The position numbers and the translations under genes are program-made. The notes under the pieces are model-generated. The model worked only from the letters and a program-made list of their open reading frames with translations, searched no databases and had not been told where the DNA came from. Positions 50,890 to 58,939 of a DNA stretch of 64,000 nucleotides are shown piece after piece. Source of the stretch: Actinoallomurus vinaceus (GTDB lineage: Bacteria; Actinomycetota; Actinomycetes; Streptosporangiales; Streptosporangiaceae); NCBI RefSeq assembly GCF_039542055.1, contig NZ_BAABHK010000007.1:248001-312000 (forward strand), read 5' to 3'. Position 1 is the first letter of the stretch; each line of letters begins with the position of its first letter.

Positions 50890-52239
50890 TCAGCCGTACG
50901 GCAGGAGCACCTCGAAAGTGGCGCCCGCGGTGGTCTCGGCAAGGACCACGTCACCGCCCGCGGCATGGGCCAGGCGCCGGGCGAGCGCCAGCCCGAGGCC
51001 GGCGCCGTCGTGCCCGTCGTGCGGGTCGCCCCGGCGGCCGGGTTCGAAGAGCGTCGCCGTCAGATCCGCCGGGACTCCGGGGCCGTCATCGCCGACCGCG
51101 ATCCGTACCGCGCGGTCGTGGTTCTCGGCGGCGATGGTGATCTGGGTGGCCGCGTAGCGGCGGGCGTTGTCCAGGATCGGCGTGAGGATGCGCTCGACGA
51201 TCTCTTTCGGTACTCCGGCGACGCATCGCGCGGGGCTGCGCACGCGGATGGTCGGTCCTTCGGGCGAGGCCGCGCCGGCGAGGCGTGCGAGGAGTGCGGC
51301 GATGTCGCAACGGCCGGGCACCTCGGCGATGTCCATCCGTGCCGTGGTCAGCAGGGTCTCGATGATCTCGCGCATCCGCGCCACACCGGCGGCGATCGCG
51401 GTGTGCGCCGCCCGCTGTTCGGTGGCGCTGCGCGGCCTGGCCAGCAGGAGCTCGGTCTCGGCGCCGATCTGTGCCAGGGGCGTGCGCAGTTCGTGGGACA
51501 GCTCGCCCGACAGTTGCCGCTCGTGCCGGACGACGGCGGCCAGCCGGTCGAGAAGCGCGTCCAGGTTAGCGGCCAGAGCGGCGAGTTCGGTTGGGCGCTC
51601 GGCGGTGCCGAAACGCTGGCCGATCTCGTGCTCGCTCCACTCGGCGGCCTGGGTGCTCATCCGGGTGACGGGCTCCAGCGCCCGGCGGATCACGGCGCCG
51701 GTCACGATCGAGATGCCGAGGAGGATGAAGAGCGTGAGCCCGACCGAGCCGACCAGCGCGAGCCTGGCCATCCGCTGGTAGGGATCGAGGGCCACGGCCA
51801 CGACGGTGGTGCCGACCGGGTGCCCGCGATCGAGGATGGGAAGGGCGTAGAAGCGGATCGCGAGCGGCTCGGCCAGCTGGCTGAACCGCTCGCCCGTGCC
51901 GGCCAGAGCGTCCGCGTGCTCCTGGACGACGGCGGCTGCCTGTGGCCGCTCTACGGCGTGGTCGCCGTGGTAGATCCAGGTGTCGGTGTCGAGAACCTGA
52001 TCATCGCGGGATTCCCGCACCGTCAGCGTCCCGCCGGGGCTGGTCTGCACCGTGGCCGCGACCGCTTCGGCCCGCGTACGCAGCAGATCATCGGCCTCGG
52101 CGCGCAGCCGCGCCCCGAGGAAGAGGTTGAATCCCACGGCGAGCAGGATCATCCAGCACGCCGTCGTGAGGAGGGCCAGTAGCGTGAGGCGGGCCCGCAG
52201 GCTCGCGGGCCGCAAGAGCCTGACGATGCGATCGGTCAC
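50890..52239 (-). CDS. Two-component sensor histidine kinase
   Basis: 449 residues. Two membrane segments (about 16-38 and 158-180) enclose an extracellular sensor of about 120 residues; HAMP (about 182-235), phospho-His in SGELSHELRTPL (about 246-257), N box NARRYAAT, G1 DDGPGVP, G2 GAGLGLALAR. Start overlaps the end of the response-regulator gene by 4 bases. Works with that regulator; signal unknown. Confidence 0.92.
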   Translation of the reverse strand: MTDRIVRLLRPASLRARLTLLALLTTACWMILLAVGFNLFLGARLRAEADDLLRTRAEAVAATVQTSPGGTLTVRESRDDQVLDTDTWIYHGDHAVERPQAAAVVQEHADALAGTGERFSQLAEPLAIRFYALPILDRGHPVGTTVVAVALDPYQRMARLALVGSVGLTLFILLGISIVTGAVIRRALEPVTRMSTQAAEWSEHEIGQRFGTAERPTELAALAANLDALLDRLAAVVRHERQLSGELSHELRTPLAQIGAETELLLARPRSATEQRAAHTAIAAGVARMREIIETLLTTARMDIAEVPGRCDIAALLARLAGAASPEGPTIRVRSPARCVAGVPKEIVERILTPILDNARRYAATQITIAAENHDRAVRIAVGDDGPGVPADLTATLFEPGRRGDPHDGHDGAGLGLALARRLAHAAGGDVVLAETTAGATFEVLLPYG

Positions 52240-52901
52240 TGGAGTCGGTAGCCGACACCGCGAACCGTGCCGATACGGCGTTCGCTGCCGAGTTCACGGA
52301 GCTTGCGGCGGAGCTTGGCGACGTACTGGTCGAGTGTGTTCGGCGTGACGATGGCGCCTTCGGGCCAGCCCGCCCGCAGCAGCGCCCGCCGCGGGACCAC
52401 CGCGCCGGCCGCGGCCATCAGGCATCCCAGGATGCGGAACTCGGTGGGTGACAGCGCGATTGATCGGCCGGCCAGCGACAGATCGTGGGTCGCCGGGTCC
52501 AGTCGCAGGTCGGCCGTCCGCAGGCTCGTGTCGCCGCCGGCCCGGCGCAGCACCGCCCGCAATCGGGCCACGAGCTCGGCGATGTGGAACGGCTTGACGA
52601 GGTAGTCGTCACCGCCCGCCGAAAAGCCGGAGAGCCGGTTCGTCACGCCGTCATAGGCGGTCAGGAACAGCACGGGCACATCGAGACCACGGGCGCGCAT
52701 CGCCTGGCAGACGTCGCGGCCGTCGGAGTCGGGCAGTCCGACGTCCAGCACGACCGCGTCGGCCCCGCCCTCGATCGTACGAAGCGCGGACGCGCCGTCC
52801 ACGGCCGTGGTGACGCGGAAGCCCTCCTCCCGGAGCCCGCGCGCGAGCACGTCCCGTACGCCGTGGTCGTCCTCCACGACGAGAACTCGATGAGCCGTCA
52901 C
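52236..52901 (-). CDS. OmpR-family response regulator
   Basis: About 221 residues: receiver (VLVVEDD near the start, phospho-Asp in VVLDVGLPD, K in LVKPF) and winged-helix DNA-binding domain (LSPTEFRILGCLMAA, VRGVGYRLQ). GTG 52901 places the receiver at the start; GTG 52925 adds eight residues. Neither has a strong ribosome site. Lies between a COG4705-like gene (103 bases upstream, same strand) and its kinase, which suggests it controls that membrane protein. Confidence 0.9.
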   Translation of the reverse strand: MTAHRVLVVEDDHGVRDVLARGLREEGFRVTTAVDGASALRTIEGGADAVVLDVGLPDSDGRDVCQAMRARGLDVPVLFLTAYDGVTNRLSGFSAGGDDYLVKPFHIAELVARLRAVLRRAGGDTSLRTADLRLDPATHDLSLAGRSIALSPTEFRILGCLMAAAGAVVPRRALLRAGWPEGAIVTPNTLDQYVAKLRRKLRELGSERRIGTVRGVGYRLQ

Positions 52902-53004
52902 CCGGTCAGTATGTCCGCTCGCCACGTGTGCTCGATGCCGCCCGACCTTGCCATATCCGGCTCCGCCCTACGGCTGCAGGCATGGCGCGGCTGCTCAACA
53001 GCGG

Positions 53005-53787
53005 CTAACTGCCCGTCGAGGAGGCGGTGTCCAGGGTGCGGGTCTGCTGGCGATGGGTGAACGTCTGGTAGCCGACCAGCACCACCAGTACGGCGATCAG
53101 GGCGGTGGAGGTGACAGTGGTTCCCACTCCGGCCCCGCCCGTCGCAACGGGCTTTTCCACTGCGTTCTCCGCGACTGCCCCGAGTGGGCGAGTGAGCACG
53201 TAGGCGCTCCAGAACAGCACAGTTCCCGAGAGGCTGGTCAGATAATGTGCGGCGAGGATCAGCAGCATTATTCCGGACAGTACCAGCGCACTGGCTCGGA
53301 AGCCCAGGCCAAGGCTGTTGGACAGGAAGTCACCGCTGGAGGTCCCCAGCGTGTTTGACACCGTTGTGGCGGACCAGTAGAGGATCTCGCCCTTCCTGGT
53401 GGCGATCCGCTCGACGTCCATGGTCTCCCCCGTCGCTCGCCAGGTGACCAGCACGAGCACCAGGAGGGTGGTCAGTACTGCCGCGCCTCCGGTGTAGCCC
53501 AGCCCGGCGGTGCGGTTCATGAAATCCGACATCGCAGTGCCCACGATGCTGGTTGTCAAGATCACCGACCAGAATATGACCGGACGGAACCGATCGGTCT
53601 TCAGCTGCATCGCCAGGGTGAGGACCAACGCCACGAAGAAGATGACCGCGCCGGTGGCGTAGCCGAGCCTCAGCGGCGTTATCGCCACGTAGTTGGACGC
53701 CGACTCACCCAGCGTGGTCGCCACAATCTTGATCGTCCAGAACAACGCACCGACCACCGGCAACTTGCTTACAGCAGTGTTAGTCAC
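53005..53787 (-). CDS. COG4705-like four-repeat membrane protein, Asn variant
   Basis: 260 residues, eight or so membrane segments. Four internal repeats share the pattern [FY]-W-x9-G-x4-[DN], with Trp at 17, 73, 138 and 193, Gly at 27, 83, 148 and 203. The final position is Asn32, Asp88, Asp153, Asn208; the paralog at 54498 has Asp in all four. GTG 53787 is chosen since GGAGGTGG lies before it; ATG 53811 or 53925 would add residues that match nothing. In COG4705 proteins the function is not established; polar residues spaced in membrane repeats suggest ion transport. Upstream in the same direction as the two-component genes. Confidence 0.75.
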   Translation of the reverse strand: MTNTAVSKLPVVGALFWTIKIVATTLGESASNYVAITPLRLGYATGAVIFFVALVLTLAMQLKTDRFRPVIFWSVILTTSIVGTAMSDFMNRTAGLGYTGGAAVLTTLLVLVLVTWRATGETMDVERIATRKGEILYWSATTVSNTLGTSSGDFLSNSLGLGFRASALVLSGIMLLILAAHYLTSLSGTVLFWSAYVLTRPLGAVAENAVEKPVATGGAGVGTTVTSTALIAVLVVLVGYQTFTHRQQTRTLDTASSTGS

Positions 53788-54497
53788 GAGGTTCCCACCT
53801 CCGCCGCTCATGAGGAGGCCGATCGCTGAATTCGGACTCGAGAGGTTACGGGCCAATAGCGTTAAAGCATTGACCTTGATTTCCTGATCCCGGGCCGCGG
53901 CCAGCCGGAATGCCGTAATTCTCACATGTGACCGGGTCTGCGGGTGCCTGGTCGCGGGCCATGGCCTTCGACCCCGCTCATATCACCATTCCCGCCACCA
54001 ACGCGACCCGGAGCATGTTCGGTGATCCGTCATGAGTATGCACCGATGGGACATCACGCTAGAAAACCCGCGGTTAGCGGAACCGATCCCGATTGCTAGA
54101 CGATGGCAAAATCCCGGACCGTCTGCAGGCCCGGGCCGAGGCGTCGCATCGGCCCGCGGGTACGGGGACGGTGGTCCTGATCGTCCCGCCGCGACGAGCT
54201 CGAGTGCCGCTCCGGTCAGACAACATGCCCAACCGCCCTCCGGGCTTTTTACTATCCGTGTAGTAGCTTTGCCTTAGAGTAGGCAGGCGATGCGGAAGGG
54301 CACGGGCGCCGGCGCGTCGGCGCGCCCGCTGACCCGCTAGCTCGAACCGGGACACGGCAGTGTTCGCCGCCTCTTGCATTCGGAGCCGGTCATTGGGGCC
54401 TAATCCGGCTCAAATCAACCACATAGCCACCGGTCGACAGACGTTGTCCGGCGAAGTCGTACGCGCCTGCCGCCCTGTCACCGACCTTGGAGGATAG
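53788..54497. other. 710-bp gene-free divergent region between the two COG4705-like genes
   Basis: No supported coding frame. The region is less GC-rich than its neighbours and holds: a weak GCCC/GGGC hairpin followed by five T (54227-54250), a strong hairpin CGGGCG / CGCCCG (54303-54328), the inverted repeat TTACTA-N6-TAGTAG (54249-54266), and the GGAGG ribosome site of the 54498 gene. Its length suggests a structured 5' leader, but I could not match it to a known riboswitch. Confidence 0.45.
54249..54266. promoter_or_regulatory. Inverted repeat TTACTA-N6-TAGTAG
   Basis: Inverted repeat with spacer TCCGTG, in the leader of the four-repeat membrane protein genes. It is similar in layout to CTACTA-N6-TAGTAG at 62329-62346. 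Confidence 0.35.
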
Positions 54498-55367
54498 ATG
54501 ACGAGGCCGGAAGCCTTGGCCGAAGTCGGCATCGCCGGTGCCGGCAGATACGCGGTGAAGAAGTTGCCGGAGGTCACTCTGGCCTTCTGGATAATGAAGA
54601 TCGCCGCGACGACGCTCGGCGAGACGGCGGGCGACCTGTTCGCCCAGACGCTGAGGCTGGGCTACTTCCTCACGACGATCGCGCTGTTCCTGGCCTTCCT
54701 CGTCACGTTGGTGATCCAGCTCGTTTCAAAGCAGTACAACCCGTTCTTTTACTGGACGGTCATCCTGTCCACGAGCATGGCCGGCACCACGATGTCGGAC
54801 TTCATGAACCGCGCAGCAAACGCCAAATACCTCCCCGAGGGGGTCAAATCCCTCGGCTGGGGGCCCCAAGGCATCGGCCTGGGCTACCCGGCCGGCGCCG
54901 CGATCCTGATCTCGATCCTGATCGGCATCTTCGTCGTCTGGAAATTCACCGGGCTGACCTTCGCGATCCGCGACATCGACACCTTCCGCGGCGAGGCCCT
55001 GTTCTGGTCGGCGATCCTCGTCTCCAACACGCTCGGAACCTCCATGGGCGACTTCCTGTCCGACAGCTCCGGCCTCGGATACAGCGGCGGCGTCCTGCTG
55101 ATCACCGGACTGCTCGCCGCACTCCTCGCGCTCAGATACGCGCCCGCCGTGCCGAACGTGCTGCTGTTCTGGCTCGCCTTCGTCCTGACCCGCCCGTTCG
55201 GCGCCACGGCTGGCGACCTCCTTACCAAGCCGACCGTGAAAGGCGGCCTCGACCTGGGGACCGCCGGCTCGTCCGCCGTTCTTCTCGCGGTCCTGTTCGG
55301 CCTGATGGGCTGGGCCCACATGAGGAACAGCCGTCAGCCGGCCACGGCGACCACACGCATCTCCTGA
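54498..55367 (+). CDS. COG4705-like four-repeat membrane protein, Asp variant
   Basis: 289 residues, predicted eight membrane segments. Four repeats of [FY]-W-x9-G-x4-D: Trp31/Gly41/Asp46, Trp86/Gly96/Asp101, Trp170/Gly180/Asp185 and Trp225/Gly235/Asp240; all four end in Asp and most continue D-[FL]. A 20-residue insert (about 108-128) separates repeats 2 and 3. ATG 54498 has GGAGG seven bases upstream. Divergent from its paralog 710 bases away. The four intramembrane carboxylates may form a cation path; this is inference, as the family has no function I can name with confidence. Confidence 0.8.
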   Translation: MTRPEALAEVGIAGAGRYAVKKLPEVTLAFWIMKIAATTLGETAGDLFAQTLRLGYFLTTIALFLAFLVTLVIQLVSKQYNPFFYWTVILSTSMAGTTMSDFMNRAANAKYLPEGVKSLGWGPQGIGLGYPAGAAILISILIGIFVVWKFTGLTFAIRDIDTFRGEALFWSAILVSNTLGTSMGDFLSDSSGLGYSGGVLLITGLLAALLALRYAPAVPNVLLFWLAFVLTRPFGATAGDLLTKPTVKGGLDLGTAGSSAVLLAVLFGLMGWAHMRNSRQPATATTRIS

Positions 55368-55401
55368 CCCATGGCGAAGGCTCGTCCCGGCCGTGCCCTG
55401 C

Positions 55402-56688
55402 TCAGTCCCGGGCCACGGGGAGCAGAAGGGTGAACTTCGCGGGCGCGGGGCGAGTCAGGAGCAGGCGACCGCCTTCGGCCTCGGCGAGGCTGCGGGCCAT
55501 GGCCAGGCCGATGCCGTGTCCGGCGGTGCCCGCCGCGCGGCGGCGGAAGAGCGCGTCCGGCGGCTGCGTGATGCCGGGGCCCTCGTCGGCGACGTCGATG
55601 GCGAGGGCGTCCCCGGCGTCGCGGACGCGGACCGTGACCGGGCCCGTGCCGTGTCGTACGGCGTTGTCGAGCAGGACGTCGAGGATCTGGCGGACCGCGG
55701 CGGTCGAGGCGTGGGCCGGCGGCAGGTCCGGTTCGATGGTCAGACGCAGCGGGCGGCCGCGGGCGGCCAGGCCGGCGTGCCAGTTCTGGCGGATCTCGTC
55801 GATGAGGACCTTGGCGTCGAGGGTCCCGCTGCGATCGGGGACGTCGCGCGCCAGGGCGAGCAGGTCGTCAATGATCGTCTGGAGGCGGTTCGTCGCGGCG
55901 ATGGCCGTCGTGATCGCCTCCTCGGAGGCCCCTGCGGGGGTGTCCCTCATGGCCTCCAGGGTGAGCCGCAGGCCGGTCAGCGGGGTGCGCAGCTGGTGAG
56001 AGGCATCGGCGGAGAAGGCGCGTTCGCGGGCGAGCAGGGTGCCGAGGCGTTCGGCGGTGGCGTTGAGGCTCGCGGCGACCGCGTCGATCTCGGGGATTCC
56101 GCTGGGCCGGGTCCGTACGCTCAGGTCGCCGTCGCTGAGCCGCTGGGCGTTGGCCGACATCTCCTCGAGCGGCCGGGCCAGGCGCCGGGCCTGACGCCGG
56201 GCGAGGATCGCGGTGAGGCCGATCGCCAGCAGGGCGACCCCCAGCATGACGAGCCAGGTCCGCGCGATGCGCCGGTAGACGACCTGCTTCCCGGTGGCGG
56301 CGCGGATCGCACCGGTGACGCGTTCGTTGTCCGCGATCGGCACGGCGACGACGATGTCGGGCCCCGTGGATTCGTCGGCCGCGCTACCGCGCAGCGCCGC
56401 ACGGACCGCTCCGTCGGCATGGACCGGCCCGCGACCGGTGATCCTGCGCCCGGCGGCGTCGTAGACGCCGAGTGTCATGTCGGGTTCGGTCCGCGGCAGT
56501 TCGATGGGGTCGCCTCCGGTCAGCTGCGCGGGTGCGACCGCGACGGTGGCCCCGGTGGCGAACCGGGACAGCTCGGCTCGCTCGTCGGCCGTGTAGGAGC
56601 GCGCCAGGCCGATGGCGAACGGCACGCCGAACAGGCTGATCGCCAGGACGGCGGCCAGCACCGCCAAGGTCACGATGCGTCTGCGCAC
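55402..56688 (-). CDS. Sensor histidine kinase of ABC-efflux module
   Basis: 428 residues: two membrane segments (about 5-28 and 145-165) with an extracellular loop between, HAMP (about 166-220), phospho-His in SADASHQLRTPL (about 230-241), N box LLDNAVRHG, G1 DEGPGI, G2 GHGIGLAMAR. GTG 56688 chosen from the family start. It converges on the COG4705 gene and is divergent from the lipoprotein gene it probably controls, while the likely response regulator sits at the far end of the ABC genes (61601). Confidence 0.9.
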   Translation of the reverse strand: MRRRIVTLAVLAAVLAISLFGVPFAIGLARSYTADERAELSRFATGATVAVAPAQLTGGDPIELPRTEPDMTLGVYDAAGRRITGRGPVHADGAVRAALRGSAADESTGPDIVVAVPIADNERVTGAIRAATGKQVVYRRIARTWLVMLGVALLAIGLTAILARRQARRLARPLEEMSANAQRLSDGDLSVRTRPSGIPEIDAVAASLNATAERLGTLLARERAFSADASHQLRTPLTGLRLTLEAMRDTPAGASEEAITTAIAATNRLQTIIDDLLALARDVPDRSGTLDAKVLIDEIRQNWHAGLAARGRPLRLTIEPDLPPAHASTAAVRQILDVLLDNAVRHGTGPVTVRVRDAGDALAIDVADEGPGITQPPDALFRRRAAGTAGHGIGLAMARSLAEAEGGRLLLTRPAPAKFTLLLPVARD

Positions 56689-56871
56689 GCCCGTCCCCCT
56701 CGAGCGACTGCCGATTACGGGCCTGCTGCCAGTCTGCCGCCGCGGTCGCCGATCCGACCGCTTCGACCACCGATTTTGCCGTCGTCTAGCCGTCGGGGCC
56801 GGGTCGGCTAACCGGGGGGTTCCTAGCGTCGGGTGCGACGGATGGATTTCTCCGGAGATCGGGGGCCGCTC

Positions 56872-57495
56872 ATGAGAACTCGTCGAAGCATGATCCACGC
56901 TGGAGGCGCACTCGTACTCATCGCCGCGCTGACCGCATGCGGCGGTGGGAACGGCCGATCGGTCGCCGCATCGGGCCAGACCGCCGCCGGCGCGCCCCCG
57001 CCGCCGCCCACGCCGAAGGAGTCCAACCCTCCTGGCGACATCCCCGACAACCAGGTCTTCGTGCCGTTCACCGCGGCGGGCGGCCTGTTCACCGTCAAGG
57101 TCCCCGAAGGCTGGGCGCGGAGTCGGAACGGGTCCGCGACGGTGTTCACCGACAAGTTGAACATCGTCCGTGTCGAGGCGCACCCGGCGGCCAGTGCGCC
57201 GACCGTGGCCTCGGCGCGGGCGACGGAACTGGCGCAGATCCGGTCCTCCACCCCTGGGTTCAGGCCGGGCGATGTCACCGTGGTGCAGCGGAAGGCGGGC
57301 CCCGCCGTGCGGATCACCTACCAGGCCCAGTCTCCCGCCAACCCGGTGACCGGCAAGACCATCCAGGACGAGGTCGAACGCTATGAGTTCTGGAAGGCCG
57401 GCACCGAGGCGATCCTCACCCTTTCGGGCCCGGTGGGCGCCGACAACGTCGACCCGTGGCGGCTCGTCACCGACTCCCTGCGGTGGCGGCGATGA
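56872..57495 (+). CDS. Lipoprotein of ABC-efflux module
   Basis: 207 residues. Lipobox LTAC (Cys about 23) after a basic start and hydrophobic run, then a Pro/Ala-rich linker (PPPPPTPKE, about 47-55) and a globular domain (about 65-205; GLFTVKVPEGWARS, TVFTDKLN) of the PsbP/Mog1-like sort. ATG 56872 preferred over 56833. CCTAGCGT at 56822-56829 may be its -10 region. Stop overlaps the ATPase start, so it is part of the transporter unit; perhaps a ligand-binding or accessory subunit. Confidence 0.78.
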   Translation: MRTRRSMIHAGGALVLIAALTACGGGNGRSVAASGQTAAGAPPPPPTPKESNPPGDIPDNQVFVPFTAAGGLFTVKVPEGWARSRNGSATVFTDKLNIVRVEAHPAASAPTVASARATELAQIRSSTPGFRPGDVTVVQRKAGPAVRITYQAQSPANPVTGKTIQDEVERYEFWKAGTEAILTLSGPVGADNVDPWRLVTDSLRWRR

Positions 57496-58196
57496 GCCCG
57501 GGCGCCGGCGTTTCCACGACCGGCGAGGTCCTTGACGAGGGCGTCGCGCTGTCGGCCCGTACGCTCTACCGCTTCTTCCGCGCCGGGGAGGAGGAGACAC
57601 TGGCGCTGCGCGGCGTGTCCCTGTCGCTGCACGCCGGGGAGCTGGTGGCGGTCGTAGGCCCCTCCGGGTCGGGCAAGTCGACTCTGCTGGCGTGCCTGGC
57701 CGGACTGGACGAGCCCGACGGCGGCACGGTCGTGGTCGGCGGGCGGCGCATCAGCCATCAGCCCGAGACCGTACGGACCCGGCTGCGCGCCCGCATGATC
57801 GGGCTGGTGTTCCAATCCGGGAACCTCCTCGAGCACCTGACCGTCCGGCAGAACGTCCGGCTGGCCCAGCGGCTCGCCGCCCGCGGTCGGCGCGACAACG
57901 CCGCCGCGCTGCTGGAGCTGGTGGGGCTGGCGGCACGCGGCGAGGCGTACCCGAGCCGGCTGTCCGGCGGTGAGGCGACGCGCGCCGGCCTGGCGGTCGC
58001 CCTGGCGGGCGATCCCGCCGTGGTGCTGGCGGACGAACCGACCGGTGAGCTCGACTCGGCCACCGAGCGGCAGATCCTCGATCTCCTGGCCGAGCGCGCG
58101 CGCTCCGGGGTGGCGGTGCTGGTGGCCGGTCACAGTCCGGCCGTGGCCGCGGCCGCCGACCGCGTCATTCGGCTCCGTGACGGACAGGTGGCTTGA
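57492..58196 (+). CDS. ABC transporter ATP-binding protein (MacB-type), divergent signature
   Basis: 234 residues. Walker A GPSGSGKST (about 56-64), signature LSGGEATRAGLAVAL (the usual Q after SGG is E and the following residues are altered), Walker B VVLADEPTGELDS (about 177-189), switch His in GHS. Starts in an ATGA overlap with the lipoprotein gene and ends in a TGATG overlap with the second ATPase. Likely one half of a heterodimeric ATPase with the next gene. Confidence 0.9.
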   Translation: MSPGAGVSTTGEVLDEGVALSARTLYRFFRAGEEETLALRGVSLSLHAGELVAVVGPSGSGKSTLLACLAGLDEPDGGTVVVGGRRISHQPETVRTRLRARMIGLVFQSGNLLEHLTVRQNVRLAQRLAARGRRDNAAALLELVGLAARGEAYPSRLSGGEATRAGLAVALAGDPAVVLADEPTGELDSATERQILDLLAERARSGVAVLVAGHSPAVAAAADRVIRLRDGQVA

Positions 58197-58939
58197 TGAG
58201 CCTGCGTGACGGCGCCGCCGCGCGGGCGGACGGCGCGCCGGCCACGCCCGCCGACGGCGCACTGGTGCGGTGCGTGAACGTGGCGCGCACCTTCGGCACC
58301 GGTCCGACGGCCGTCGTCGCCGTGCACGACGTGTCCTGCACGGTGCCGTCCGGGGCGCGCGTGGCGCTGATGGGGCCGTCCGGATCGGGCAAGTCCACCC
58401 TGTTGCACCTGATCGCGGGCCTGGACGCCCCGACCGGCGGGACGATCGCCTGGCCGGGTCTCGGCGCCGGCCCGAACGGCAGACCCGGCCCAATCGGCGT
58501 GATCTTCCAGGGGCCCAGCCTCATCCCGACACTGGACGTCACCGAGAACGTCGCCCTCCCGCTGCTGTTCGCCGGTATACCCGCCCAGGACGCGGCCGCG
58601 CGCGCGTCGGCGGCCCTGGACCGCGTCGGGATCGCCGACCTGGGGCCGAAGCTCCCCGAAGAGCTGTCCGGTGGACAGGCCCAGCGCGCCGCCGTCGCCC
58701 GCGTGATCGCCGGCCGACCGAGACTCATCCTGGCCGACGAGCCCACGGGCCAGCTCGACCACGAAACCGGCGGCCACGTCATCTCCGTGCTCCTCACAGC
58801 GGCCGAGGAACTCGGGGCCGCGCTGATCGTCACCACGCACGACGCCCAGATCGCCGCCCGGCTGCCCCATCGGTGGACCATGCGCGACGGCGGCCTCGCC
58901 ACGCGGGGCGCCGGCCCCGGCGACGACAGGAGGCCATGA
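58196..58939 (+). CDS. ABC transporter ATP-binding protein (MacB-type)
   Basis: 247 residues with canonical motifs: Walker A GPSGSGKST, signature LSGGQAQRAAVA, Walker B ILADEPTGQLD, switch His in TTHD. A ~20-residue Ala-rich N-terminal lead. ATG overlaps the previous TGA. Pairs with the preceding ATPase and the FtsX permease; this LolD/MacB class powers efflux of peptides or lipid-linked compounds. Confidence 0.92.
   Translation: MSLRDGAAARADGAPATPADGALVRCVNVARTFGTGPTAVVAVHDVSCTVPSGARVALMGPSGSGKSTLLHLIAGLDAPTGGTIAWPGLGAGPNGRPGPIGVIFQGPSLIPTLDVTENVALPLLFAGIPAQDAAARASAALDRVGIADLGPKLPEELSGGQAQRAAVARVIAGRPRLILADEPTGQLDHETGGHVISVLLTAAEELGAALIVTTHDAQIAARLPHRWTMRDGGLATRGAGPGDDRRP

Noticed and set aside
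54325..54365. tRNA T-loop-like GGTTCGAG on the minus strand
   Set aside because: Flanking bases do not pair into a T stem and no acceptor or anticodon stem is present.
53812..54497. Manganese (yybP-ykoY) riboswitch in the long leader
   Set aside because: I looked for its conserved GGGGAGUA and related core elements and did not find a convincing set; only generic hairpins are present.
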